64,000 nt of DNA from an uncultured Bacteroides sp. (GTDB lineage Bacteria > Bacteroidota > Bacteroidia > Bacteroidales > Bacteroidaceae): NCBI GenBank assembly GCA_937890825.1, contig CALADS010000005.1:1-64000 (forward strand), in the 5' to 3' direction. The notes below the pieces were generated by a model, which searched no databases, was not told the DNA's origin, and saw nothing but the letters and a program-made list of their open reading frames with translations. Shown here in pieces: positions 19,401 through 27,312 of the stretch. Positions within the stretch are counted from its first letter, which is position 1; every line of letters starts with the position of its first letter. Position numbers and translations under genes: made by a program.

Positions 19401-19511
19401 CTGCCCGTCTTCTTCCGATATCACAACACCTGTGACCTTTACGTCTTGGGCAGTTACCAGGCCGATACCTACACTTAGGAAGGCCAGAAATAACATCATT
19501 TTTCTTTTCAT
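16500..19511 (-). CDS. SusC/RagA TonB-dependent transporter (unit 1)
   Basis: 1003 residues. There is a signal peptide (cleavage near VTAQ, residue 22), a carboxypeptidase-regulatory-like domain (about 25-95), a TonB-box-like stretch EMLDEVVVTGYG, a plug (GAVPGIQMNNSSSMPG, DPMSSINPADIENITVLKDAAATAIYGSRAANGVIVITTKKG), and a barrel ending in LTF. It imports a ligand with TonB energy and pairs with the downstream SusD. Its N-terminal domain is closely related to those of the two phase-variable SusC genes nearby, but it is intact and its DNA at the corresponding point does not match their 29-bp switch site. Confidence 0.95.
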   Translation of the reverse strand: MKRKMMLFLAFLSVGIGLVTAQDVKVTGVVISEEDGQTVIGASVLVKGTQVGAITDIDGKFELSNVPNSAKTLVISYIGMQTQEVAIKPEVKVLMKSDAEMLDEVVVTGYGVQRKAAFTGAAAVVGKDVIAKKTDANFVKSLEGAVPGIQMNNSSSMPGVWGSIYVRGRGSLNSGTQPLYVIDGMPISSDTDENGLTAKNNNSVDPMSSINPADIENITVLKDAAATAIYGSRAANGVIVITTKKGAEGKFNINLDIKQGFVAMGNNNMDFANAQESMNLFADGLTAAKGGKWEDNYKFLSNDYFNWDGKSSYDWMDAITRKGYYQDYNLNVQGNMGKTSYYVGMGYLNTEGLVIGSDMERFSGRINLESKFNWARIGVNSSYSYSTQNGFSLSTSGSMSSPLTAAISSMTPMNPFYTEDGSYANINNYNPLAIMDKTAGDLNENKTQMINLNPYLQIDFGWGIYAKTTLGVNINDLRQYQYWSALYNPQGMGYNGLGQQHNSRNTVVTWNNIFGWNYTFDNKHNIGLMLGQEMQKKSYFFEYYSKSDFPFAGSGMRDLTTAGTDQGNQYYKKEARLASYFSDLHYSYADKYYLSASFRRDGSSAFGSNNRWGNFWSVGAKWRISGESFLANNPVITNATLRASYGTVGNQDIDWYAARGLYTTGYNYNQRPGMIPTSITNRDLTWETSKKFDIGFDLSLINRIHLTFDFYNEKTSDALFEIPLSMTSGLSSTFMNIGSIRNRGIEFSANASLIQNKDWSWNVFANLTWNKNEVIKLSTDKPIESTFQIIEQGRPYNQFYMKEYAGVDRETGKPLWYLNEEGSETTSEYNKAAKRYLGSADPKILGGFGTNLNWKDLDFSLNFNYRIGGKVYDSGAPFTGFGMAFRTPLKEVALNSWTEQNKDAKYPQYIYNDPHNSTADSSRFLYNGNYLRISNVTLGYTLPKSWMEKIFVQRLRAYISVDNLYTFAAGDFIGYNPETSANGIIAWQYPAARTFIGGIQLTF

Positions 19512-19567
19512 AAATTCTCTCTAAATTTTAAATCATCAACGAATAGTTTCTTGATTAAAGTCTAATG

Positions 19568-19575
19568 CAAAAGTA
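19568..19575 (-). promoter_or_regulatory. -7 box upstream of susC unit 1
   Basis: TACTTTTG on the minus strand (TAnnTTTG), 56 bp before the SusC start. No TTTG at the expected -33 position. The rest of 19576-19800 is A+T-rich and shows no gene. Confidence 0.5.
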
Positions 19576-19802
19576 AGGTTTGAATTCTAAAATGTTACTA
19601 TTTGCTAGAAAAATATTCTAATTTTGTCAAAATGTTACTTTGTTGTAGTTGGCTTATTGTGTTTTTTAGGATGCTTTTAGTCTAGTATAATATGAAAAAT
19701 CCTTTTCTTTCCTGACATTTTGTTATAATAAGGAACCGAAATTTGCGAGTTTATACGTGGTTAAATCTGTAAAAACGTTAAAGATATAGGGCTGATTTCT
19801 AT

Positions 19803-19838
19803 AAAAAAATAGAAGAACTAGCTTTTCTAGTTCTTCTA
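19803..19838 (-). terminator. Rho-independent terminator on minus strand
   Basis: Perfect 12-bp arms TAGAAGAACTAG (19810-19821) and CTAGTTCTTCTA (19827-19838) with a 5-nt loop. On the minus strand the stem is followed by a run of seven T. It may be a second barrier after the lipoprotein gene ending at 20135, or may end an unrecognised transcript from 19840-20060, where I see no ORF. Confidence 0.7.
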
Positions 19839-20060
19839 ATACGTTCTTTTATATTTTATGAAATAGCAGCACATTTTGTGAAAAATCTTCTAGTATGTAA
19901 AATTAATTGCAGCTGCTATAAAGGTGTTTGCATAACATGAAAAACAGAGAATTTTTCTCTTTGGAGTTGCGTTTATTTTTACATACATGCCATTCTGATT
20001 CTTATTACAATTCATTTCATTCTACGAGGGTGAATGAAACTATGTGTATCTAACAACAGA

Positions 20061-20099
20061 AAAGAGAGAACGTATCATCCTATAATGCGTTCTCTCTTT
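20061..20099 (-). terminator. Terminator after phase-variable unit A
   Basis: Perfect arms AAAGAGAGAACG (20061-20072) and CGTTCTCTCTTT (20088-20099), 36 bp beyond the stop of the unit A lipoprotein gene. It separates unit A from susC unit 1. Confidence 0.7.
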
Positions 20100-20134
20100 C
20101 TTAATCAGCCTATTAATAACGGCTTTTTTATGTA

Positions 20135-20902
20135 TTATTTTTGGCTAGACGGAAGTACAAGCATTTCCTGTGCTTCTCCGAATGAACCGGCTGCACAAGT
20201 AAACTTCAATACAAACAGGATGCCATTTTCTATCATTTGACCTGAACCTTCAGCGTATGATGCTCCGTATTGACCGTCTGTAAATACATTTTGTTTATCT
20301 ACCGTGAATGTAGAACCGTCTCCTTTGATAATCATTGGCAGACCTTCTTCGTAAAGGTCATTCACGCGATACCATTCTGCATGGTCGGCTTTGTCTACCA
20401 TAACGGGTATTTGTGCAGGTTGTCCTTCTTGGGCAAAGAAAGAGGAAATCCATACGCACTGTCCTATGCTGTTCCATTTAATACCAAAGAAAGACACGCT
20501 GGATGAGTGCTTCTCGTTTCCGCTTACTGCGACAGCAGTAATTGTGTTTTCGCCAAAGATGCCTGTTATTATTACATCTTGTGTCGATTCTCCTTGGATG
20601 CTCTGTAACTTTGTACCTTCTTTGATTACTTTATCTGCATAGGCGGCTTCTCCGTGTTCGGCTATATAAGCCTCTTTGGCCGAAGTCAGTTCTGTAAGGT
20701 AATAGGCTGATTCCGTACAGTTGTTGGTTACAAAGCGCACTCTTACGTCATTGTCTGCATTGTATCCTTCGCCGGGGTTATATGTATAAGCTATGATTGA
20801 AGGCATGGAGTCTCCTCCTATACTGGTACCTTCATCTGCCGAGCAAGCTGTCATAAAGAGAACAGCAACCAGCATTAGTAGGTTATATAATTTATTTTTC
20901 AT
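20135..20902 (-). CDS. Surface lipoprotein of SusCD unit A
   Basis: 255 residues with a signal peptide and lipobox MTACS (Cys20). The mature part is beta-rich (YTYNPGEGYNADNDVRVRFVTN, DVIITGIFGENTITAVAVSG, KFTCAAGSFGEAQEMLVLPS), consistent with Ig-like or fibronectin-like domains of SusE/SusF-type auxiliary binding lipoproteins. I do not recognise a specific family. It starts 43 bp after the SusD gene and ends unit A. While the upstream SusC lacks a promoter this gene is probably silent too. It is not obviously homologous to the lipoprotein in the mirror unit B (32238-33164), so the two states would display different surface proteins. Confidence 0.75.
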   Translation of the reverse strand: MKNKLYNLLMLVAVLFMTACSADEGTSIGGDSMPSIIAYTYNPGEGYNADNDVRVRFVTNNCTESAYYLTELTSAKEAYIAEHGEAAYADKVIKEGTKLQSIQGESTQDVIITGIFGENTITAVAVSGNEKHSSSVSFFGIKWNSIGQCVWISSFFAQEGQPAQIPVMVDKADHAEWYRVNDLYEEGLPMIIKGDGSTFTVDKQNVFTDGQYGASYAEGSGQMIENGILFVLKFTCAAGSFGEAQEMLVLPSSQK

Positions 20903-20945
20903 AACGTGCTCTTTTTATATATGTAAATTAATTGTTTATGAAGAC

Positions 20946-22634
20946 TTACCAAATGTATTCTTCCGAGTCAGCTGTAGGAGCTATCGGGGTCGGGTTGTTG
21001 GTACAAGCTGTATTGTTCATAGTCTCCGTTTCTACAATACATAAGTTCATCCAATCGGGAGGAGTCTGAACATTCCAGCGGAACGTTTCTAGATGGTTGG
21101 TGTTGGCATAACTGCGGATAATACCTTTGTTCAGACGTTTGATATCAAATGTAGCAAAGCCTTCTCCCCATAATTCCACACGACGTTGCCACCACACTTC
21201 ATTTTGGAAAGCAGAAGTAGACTGATTGTAGTAGGTATCATGGTGCTTGCCGTATTCAAACTTTGAGTCGCGTGTTTTGGCAAAGGCCTCCAGCAATGTT
21301 TTCCCGCGGCTTTCATCCTGCATACCGGCTGCTTCTATCTCAATGAGCTGCATTTCTTCCACACGCATCAAAGGTACGGCACAATTGAAGCCGATGTACT
21401 GGTTAGAATGTCCTTCCGCACCGCCGGCAGCCCGGAATTTCAGAGAGAATCCGCCCACGGCTTTTGAGCCTACAGCTGCTGTCTTATTGGGGCCGCCCCC
21501 ATAACCGGAGTAATACACATCGTCTGCATAGTCTGAATAAGCTTTGAGGGCTTCAATCTTGTCTTCCGGTGTGGCCAAACCGTCTATGGCAAAGTCTACG
21601 AAGCATTTCTTGCGGAAGTCTGTAGCCGGAATGGTTTCATACAAGTGGCGGTCGATGCTCAACTGATAGCCGTAGCTGGAAGCGTAACCACCCTGGGAGC
21701 CGTTTACTTCCAGAAACATGAATGAACCCCAACTTCCGTCGGCATCGTTACTTACAAGCACGTCGTCGGTAGCCTTGTGCTGCATGTACAGCATCCATGA
21801 ATCGTTAGGCGTGTTAAAGGCAGTAGCTCTGTCCAGGTATTGCTGCTCGTTCATCGGGGTATATCCTTTCTGAGCCAGTTTGGCATAATTCTCGGCATTG
21901 GGCCAGTCTTCCATTACCTGATAAGCGCGGGCTTTCAGTCCGTATACCACTGAGAGGTCAGGCGTAGTCTTGTCCTTGCGTTCATAACCGGTTAGAAACT
22001 CTTCTGCCTTGTTCAGGTCTTCTATTATTTTTCCCCACATCACCTCGTTGGTAGCCCGCGGATTATTAGCCATTTCTGCAGGCGTGGTTTTGTCAGAGAT
22101 ATAAGGTACGGTTTCGGCATTTTTATCAAGCGCATAGGTCTTGCAGGCAAACATACGTGCCAAGTCCATGTAATAGAACGCACGCATGGCATAAGCGATG
22201 CCCACACCGGCTCTTTGAGCTTCCGAAGGGGTATCACCTGCCAATGAGATTACCGTATTGCAGTTCTTTATCCAACTGTAATAGATGGTCCAGGGATATT
22301 GGCAAATAGCATAGCGGGGTCCCAGACCGGTACTACAAGTGTACCATGTACTGAACCAGTGGCCGGCATCGTCTATGACTATATCCTGTCCCATTACATC
22401 ACGCATCAGGAAGAAACTAGGGTAACCAAAATCAAAAGGATATTTGGAATTGTACAGAATTTTTCCAACCATGGTAGAGGTGATTCCGTCTACAAAGCCC
22501 TGGAATGAGTTGGGGGCTTCGGCAGCCTGGTCTTTAGACACATAGCTAGTCTGCGGAGAGAATTCTTTCATACAGCCGGTCATCAACGACATTCCTGCCG
22601 CTGCTACGGCTAATAAAAATATTTTATTCTTCAT
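20946..22634 (-). CDS. SusD/RagB-family lipoprotein (unit A)
   Basis: 562 residues. Lipobox MTGCM (Cys21), SusD TPR core (AGVGIAYAMRAFYYMDLARMFA, VYGLKARAYQVMEDWPNAENYA), ligand-facing loops, and a C-terminal RagB signature (LMRVEEMQLIEIEAAGMQDESRGK, EVWWQRRVELWGEGFATFDIKRL). It is the partner of the SusC directly upstream (21-bp gap). It is related to SusD of unit B (shared ..VDGI/VNGM.., EAPNSFQGFVDGI-type N-terminus) but clearly diverged. Expression should follow the orientation of the invertible segment. Confidence 0.92.
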   Translation of the reverse strand: MKNKIFLLAVAAAGMSLMTGCMKEFSPQTSYVSKDQAAEAPNSFQGFVDGITSTMVGKILYNSKYPFDFGYPSFFLMRDVMGQDIVIDDAGHWFSTWYTCSTGLGPRYAICQYPWTIYYSWIKNCNTVISLAGDTPSEAQRAGVGIAYAMRAFYYMDLARMFACKTYALDKNAETVPYISDKTTPAEMANNPRATNEVMWGKIIEDLNKAEEFLTGYERKDKTTPDLSVVYGLKARAYQVMEDWPNAENYAKLAQKGYTPMNEQQYLDRATAFNTPNDSWMLYMQHKATDDVLVSNDADGSWGSFMFLEVNGSQGGYASSYGYQLSIDRHLYETIPATDFRKKCFVDFAIDGLATPEDKIEALKAYSDYADDVYYSGYGGGPNKTAAVGSKAVGGFSLKFRAAGGAEGHSNQYIGFNCAVPLMRVEEMQLIEIEAAGMQDESRGKTLLEAFAKTRDSKFEYGKHHDTYYNQSTSAFQNEVWWQRRVELWGEGFATFDIKRLNKGIIRSYANTNHLETFRWNVQTPPDWMNLCIVETETMNNTACTNNPTPIAPTADSEEYIW

Positions 22635-22655
22635 ATATTTCTTGTTTTAAAATCA

Positions 22656-25600
22656 TTAGAATGTAATTTGGAAGCCACCGGAAATATTGCGTGCCGGTGA
22701 ATATGTGGCGATGCTCGAATTTCCGTCGTAAGAATAACGAGGATCCAGACCCTTGCGTGCCGACCAGAAGCAGAGGTTTTCACCAGCTACATAGATGCGC
22801 AGCTTGGAGAAGTATTTCGTCCATTTCTTGGGCAACGTATAGCCTACTGTAAACGACTGGAAGTTCAGGTAGCTGGCATCTGTCAAGAAGCGGTCTGATG
22901 CGGCAAATACCGTGAACTGGTCACCATACTGCCAACGCGGAATGTCGCTTCGTGTGTTGTTCGGGCTCCAGGATTTGATATAGTCTTTGTGGATGGCACC
23001 ACCGGCACCATTCGAAGTTTCTTGCGGACTCATCATGCTGGCATAGCGGAAGTCTTGCACCTTACCGCCAATTTGATAGTCGAACGAAAGCGAGGCATCA
23101 AATCCGCCTACGCGCAAGGTAGTGCTGAAGCCACCGAATACTTTAGGCAATATACTTCCTTGTTTATAGTAGGTAGCTTCATTGGGGTTGGTGGTAGTAG
23201 AGGTTCGATTCTCACCGGGAGCACCAGGAAGTTTCAGATTGTCGTCCACCCAATAGAGTGCCTCACCCTTTTCGTTCACTCCGGCATACTCTATACAGTA
23301 GGCGTTATACAGTGGACCGCCCACTTCATACCAGTTACCGCCCATTCCGGTGCTGTTGGTCTCGTTGAAACCGCCCATGGCCGCAGTCTTTGCAGCGGGT
23401 AGGCTCAGAATTTCAGTCTTGTTGTGCGACAGGTTGGCCGATAGACTCCAGTCTACCAAGTTAGATTTGATGATGTTGCCCGTCAAAGCCACTTCCACAC
23501 CTCTGTTGCGGATGTCGCCCACATTGCTGTAATAGCCTCGTGTACCCGATGATTCCGGTACTGACAGCCAGAACAGCAAGTCGCTAGTCTTCTTATTGTA
23601 GAAGTCAATGTTACCGGTAAGACGACCTTTCCAAAGGCCAAATTCCAAACCTACGTTGTAGTTAGTGGTAGTTTCCCATGTAATATCCGGGTTACCCATA
23701 CGCATAAAGGTTGCACCCATAGAAGTATCGCCTGTGGGAGCCAGTCCATATAAATCGGTATAAGCATAGGCTCCAATGTTATCGTTACCCTGCTGTCCTA
23801 CAGAAAATTTCAGTTTCAACATATCCAGCCAGTCGGATGTGCTTTCCATAAACTTTTCTTTTGTGATGATCCAAGCTGTACCTAATGACCAGAAATTACC
23901 CCAGCGGTTTTCCTTGGCAAAGTTGGATGATGCGTCGCGACGGAACGAAGCCGAAGCAAAATACTTGTCATCGTAATCATACTGTGCGCTTCCGAAGAAA
24001 CCTTCCACATTATATTCGCTCTTATAAGAGGAGCCATCTATAACTTTAGCGAATGCATCGATTTCGGGCACTCCAGGTGAGTATCCGCCCTGTGCCATAG
24101 CTCCCAAGAACTTCGTTGTTGTGCGATAGTATTCATGACCGGCCATTACGCTTACGCTATGTTCGCCAAAATCTTGAAAATAGGTAAGTGTCTGCACGTG
24201 ATTGGAGCGCAGAGCTGAAGTAGACTGCTTATTCAGTTCTCCGTTAACGCCCGTTTTGGAACCATAGAAGGGATTCCCGTAATTGTAGTAATTGGTTTCT
24301 CCCCAGATTACGGTGCTGGTAGCATTGGCTTTCAAAAAGCTGGTGATGTTCACGTCTGCTGTAAAGGTTCCGTTCAACTGGTTGCCGCCCGATTCTGTTA
24401 CATCATATTGGTTGGCAGCCAATGGGTTGGCGGTAGCCATGAACGGACGGTTCAGACCGTAGCCACTGCCCGGACCGCCAAAGTCGTACATATCGCGGCC
24501 ATTTTCGTCTTTCAGTATTACCACATTGCCATTTTCGTCGTATCCGCGTACATAAGCCGGATAGATGGGCGCAATACTTCCGGTGAAGTACATCATGTTC
24601 ATACTGTTGGCCTGAGTACTTTGGTTCGGAATAGAGTGCTGCATGGAGTGGTTATAAGCCACATTGGCACCCAATTTCAGCCATTTTTTCACCTTATAGT
24701 CTGCACGGATGCGTGCGCTGAGGCGTTCATAGTCGGAGTTTACAATGATACCTTCATCATTTAAGTAGCCCAAGCTAGCATAGAAGGAAGAACGGTCATT
24801 TCCACCATTAACGCTTACGTTATATTCTTGTCTCAGTGAGTTACGGTATGCCAAGTCTTGCCAATCATCCGGAGTCAGGTAATAATCTTGTCCGTTATTA
24901 CTGATTTTTCGTCCCAATGTTGCATTGGGGTTTAATTTGCCATCCATTCCAATCAGCATTTCACCTTCAGGCAATGTATATACGTTGTATCCCAAATGAT
25001 TAAGCATGGTCTTGTTTGCATACGCATTCGCTGCAGAAGCCGTGTTGCCTTGGCCATAGAAAGCGTAGTTATACAATTGTGAATAGTACGCTTCATAATA
25101 CTCACCCGGATCGGTAATTACATCATAATCTTGTACGGCGCGTGAGTTTACACCCCATTTCATATCCACGTTTACTACAGCATCTTGAGTCTGGCCTTTC
25201 TTGGTGGTTACAATGATAACACCAGCAGCACCACGGGCACCATACAGTGCAGCAGAAGCGGCATCTTTCAGTACCGAGATAGATTCGATGTCACCTTGCG
25301 GAATGTTTGAAAGGCTGGCTGTGTAAGGAGCACCGTCTACAATGACCAGCGGGTCTGTACTGGCGTACATAGAGGCAATACCACGGATGTTGATTTTGTT
25401 ATTGTTGTCGCCCGGTGCACCAGAATTGCCGCGGATTTGCAAGCCCGCAACCGAACCTACCAATGCATCCGATACATTTGTAGTGATGCGTTTAGATAAC
25501 TCTTCGTTTCCTACCACTGCTGCAGAACCGGTAAAAGCCGATTTCTTAGCAGTACCGAAAGCCACTACCATTACTTCATCCAACACCTCCGTATCCGATT

Positions 25601-25700
25601 TCATCATTACTTTTACATTCGGCTTGATAGCCACTTCCTGTGTTTGCATACCGATGTAAGAAACTTGTAGAGTTTTTGCCGAACTTGGTACATTGGGCAA
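22656..25700 (-). CDS. SusC/RagA transporter lacking its 5' end (unit A, silent form)
   Basis: The frame is open for about 1014 residues from a TTG at 25700, which corresponds to Leu63 of the intact SusC B. The residues PNVPSSAKTLQVSYIGMQTQEV onward, the plug and the whole barrel (ending GGFQITF) are intact. The signal peptide and first half of the regulatory domain are missing. The frame runs on upstream for only about 20 unrelated codons to a TAG inside the palindrome array. There is no start codon with leader, no RBS and no promoter, so in this orientation the gene cannot make an exported transporter. The break falls exactly at the 29-bp sequence shared with SusC B. Inversion would restore an open gene of about 1076 residues. 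It is therefore better read as a phase-OFF allele than as a dead pseudogene. Confidence 0.9.
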   Translation of the reverse strand: MPNVPSSAKTLQVSYIGMQTQEVAIKPNVKVMMKSDTEVLDEVMVVAFGTAKKSAFTGSAAVVGNEELSKRITTNVSDALVGSVAGLQIRGNSGAPGDNNNKINIRGIASMYASTDPLVIVDGAPYTASLSNIPQGDIESISVLKDAASAALYGARGAAGVIIVTTKKGQTQDAVVNVDMKWGVNSRAVQDYDVITDPGEYYEAYYSQLYNYAFYGQGNTASAANAYANKTMLNHLGYNVYTLPEGEMLIGMDGKLNPNATLGRKISNNGQDYYLTPDDWQDLAYRNSLRQEYNVSVNGGNDRSSFYASLGYLNDEGIIVNSDYERLSARIRADYKVKKWLKLGANVAYNHSMQHSIPNQSTQANSMNMMYFTGSIAPIYPAYVRGYDENGNVVILKDENGRDMYDFGGPGSGYGLNRPFMATANPLAANQYDVTESGGNQLNGTFTADVNITSFLKANATSTVIWGETNYYNYGNPFYGSKTGVNGELNKQSTSALRSNHVQTLTYFQDFGEHSVSVMAGHEYYRTTTKFLGAMAQGGYSPGVPEIDAFAKVIDGSSYKSEYNVEGFFGSAQYDYDDKYFASASFRRDASSNFAKENRWGNFWSLGTAWIITKEKFMESTSDWLDMLKLKFSVGQQGNDNIGAYAYTDLYGLAPTGDTSMGATFMRMGNPDITWETTTNYNVGLEFGLWKGRLTGNIDFYNKKTSDLLFWLSVPESSGTRGYYSNVGDIRNRGVEVALTGNIIKSNLVDWSLSANLSHNKTEILSLPAAKTAAMGGFNETNSTGMGGNWYEVGGPLYNAYCIEYAGVNEKGEALYWVDDNLKLPGAPGENRTSTTTNPNEATYYKQGSILPKVFGGFSTTLRVGGFDASLSFDYQIGGKVQDFRYASMMSPQETSNGAGGAIHKDYIKSWSPNNTRSDIPRWQYGDQFTVFAASDRFLTDASYLNFQSFTVGYTLPKKWTKYFSKLRIYVAGENLCFWSARKGLDPRYSYDGNSSIATYSPARNISGGFQITF
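25669..25697 (-). repeat. Left inverted recombination site (29 bp)
   Basis: 29 bp, beginning CCCAATGTACC and ending CAAAAACTCT on the minus strand, identical to 27502-27530 on the plus strand. Similarity continues with scattered differences for about 50 bp into both SusC coding regions, and for only about 12 bp on the other side, where it then stops. That asymmetry places the exchange point in or next to this repeat. Confidence 0.85.
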
Positions 25701-25750
25701 ATTAAACTTATCATGTTGCTTATAAAACTCATGGCTATCCTGTGAAAACT

Positions 25751-25834
25751 ATAAACGGCATCGCCGTTTATATAAACGACACCGCTGTTTGTATAAACGA
25801 CAGTGCCGTTTGTAAAAACGGCGATGCCGTTTAT
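25751..25834. repeat. Four tandem 21-bp palindromes
   Basis: Four head-to-tail units of exactly 21 bp (25751-25771, 25772-25792, 25793-25813, 25814-25834), each an imperfect palindrome with ends of the form ATAAACG...CGTTTAT. Unit 4 is nearly the reverse complement of unit 1, so the whole array is also palindromic. It lies between the recombinase stop and the silent SusC A, inside the invertible segment. Possible roles are a recombinase or accessory-factor binding site, or a structured transcription barrier that keeps recombinase transcripts out of SusC A. Confidence 0.85.
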
Positions 25835-25904
25835 AGTTTATATATGTATTCTCGAATATTACCGATAATATAAAGAACTTTATCCTATTGCTATCAGTTT
25901 ATTC

Positions 25905-26846
25905 TCAATCAATCTTTCCAGTGAAGCACTTCCCCAAATCATGGATAATTGTTTGGTCCAATATAGCAGAATATAGCTGGGTGGTTTTTATACTTTTATG
26001 CCCCAATAATTTCTGCACAGTAGTGATGTTTACACCTATATATATTAATAAGGTAGCATTGGTATGTCTGGCCGTATGAAAAGTAACTGTCGTGTGCAAT
26101 CCTGCCAGTCTCGCAATTCGATTCAGTTCTTTATTCACATTTGAATTATCTTTCAGGCAAAAAAATGAATTCAAATCTATTCTATATTTTTCTAATATAC
26201 ACATTGGCTTTCCATGAAACAGCAAAGAAAGAGGTAAACGAACACATGCACCTGTCTTTACAGATGTATATTCCAGCCAATTGCCTTCTTTTAAATTAGA
26301 GTAGCTGAGGTGGGTAAAATCAGAATACCTCATGCCAGTATAGCAACAAAATAAAAAGGCATCCAATGTCTTTTGCAGGTTTAGGTGTTTACCTGCCAAC
26401 TCTAACTTTTCTAATTTATACAGTTCATCAGGCATGAGAAATGTATGATGAGAGTCTACAGCCTTGATTTTATAATGTCTAAAAGGATACTGTTCCCATG
26501 AAATATATCCTTTATGCACAGCCAAATTTACATAACGCTTTAATTGCTTCATATGCTTGGCAATAGTATTGGTATGAAGGCCTTGGTTCTGCATGAAATA
26601 GTCAAAACGAGTGAGAAAATCAAAAGTTAACTCTGCAAAAGCAATGGAGGACTGAAAGGTTTGCAGAAGATTCCACGTGGTGAAGTGATTCCTTTTTGTG
26701 CTAGATTTAATGGATGCTAATTCTATCTCATGAGAAAAAAAAGAGAGAAAATCATCTTTTTCTCGTTTACGCTTGCAAACTGTTAAATACGCATTTGAGA
26801 TTCTGCTTTTACATAAGCATACAATTTTAAATACAATACGATTCAT
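25905..26846 (-). CDS. Tyrosine recombinase (SusC-type DNA invertase)
   Basis: 313 residues. An N-terminal SAM-like core-binding domain (about 30-125; FDYFMQNQGLHTNTIAKHMKQLKRY) precedes the catalytic domain. The active-site residues are in place: Arg173 in CCYTGMRYSDF, Lys197 in SVKTG, His257 and Arg260 in HTARHTN, His283 in LLGHKSI and nucleophile Tyr292 in TTQLYSAI. It resembles Bacteroides phase-variation recombinases rather than phage or transposon integrases in size and in lying inside the segment it would invert. A TAGTTTTG -7 box sits at 26918-26925 on the minus strand. Its own direction of transcription flips with the segment. Confidence 0.92.
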   Translation of the reverse strand: MNRIVFKIVCLCKSRISNAYLTVCKRKREKDDFLSFFSHEIELASIKSSTKRNHFTTWNLLQTFQSSIAFAELTFDFLTRFDYFMQNQGLHTNTIAKHMKQLKRYVNLAVHKGYISWEQYPFRHYKIKAVDSHHTFLMPDELYKLEKLELAGKHLNLQKTLDAFLFCCYTGMRYSDFTHLSYSNLKEGNWLEYTSVKTGACVRLPLSLLFHGKPMCILEKYRIDLNSFFCLKDNSNVNKELNRIARLAGLHTTVTFHTARHTNATLLIYIGVNITTVQKLLGHKSIKTTQLYSAILDQTIIHDLGKCFTGKID

Positions 26847-26917
26847 ATCTATTAAAACTTAAATGTAACCGATACATAATATATAAGATGAATCTATAAA
26901 GTTCTTCTAGTTTATTA

Positions 26918-26925
26918 CAAAACTA
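26918..26925 (-). promoter_or_regulatory. -7 box upstream of the recombinase
   Basis: TAGTTTTG on the minus strand matches TAnnTTTG, 72 bp before the recombinase start. No clear -33 box. The 26847-27312 gap is A+T-rich. It also holds a small palindrome AGCATAC-N7-GTATGCT (26980-27000) of unknown role. Confidence 0.45.
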
Positions 26926-27222
26926 TGATGATATGAGTTGATTATTTAATAGAAACGTAAATGGTGGCAGAAACAATTTAGCATACATATATTGTATGCT
27001 TTAGGAAATCTCGTTACAAAAAGCTCCTTACTATTAAAATTAACAGATTGAAATGTTAATTTTTAAATCTGATAACTAAAGATAGATATTTTTATTTTGC
27101 CTTTTTGATTATTTTTATAACGGACATATGACTACTAGATTTGAAATCATCTGCTATAAAACATAAAAACGACTACTTTAATATCAAAATGAAAGTAATA
27201 ACATGATTTATTCTTTGCGATT

Positions 27223-27253
27223 GTTGTATATTTCATATTTATTAATATATTTG
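27223..27253 (+). promoter_or_regulatory. Switchable promoter of the SusC unit
   Basis: -33 GTTG (27223-27226), 19 bp, -7 TATATTTG (27246-27253). It drives SusC B now, with a leader of about 50 nt. It lies inside the invertible segment and would point at SusC A after inversion. Confidence 0.65.
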
Positions 27254-27312
27254 CACTTTTGTTAGAGTAGAGAGAATTTTAATATATATAGTTAAACTTT
27301 AAGAGAGAATTT

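Noticed and set aside
20034..20240. Short plus-strand frame between susC unit 1 and unit A
   Set aside because: It runs antisense through a terminator and into the 3' end of the unit A lipoprotein gene; no RBS or family.
22656..25700. Calling SusC A a dead pseudogene
   Set aside because: The frame is intact for over 1000 codons and starts exactly at the switch site, so a phase-OFF allele explains it better than decay.
25751..25834. CRISPR array
   Set aside because: The units are 21-bp palindromes in direct contact with no spacers, and no cas genes are near.
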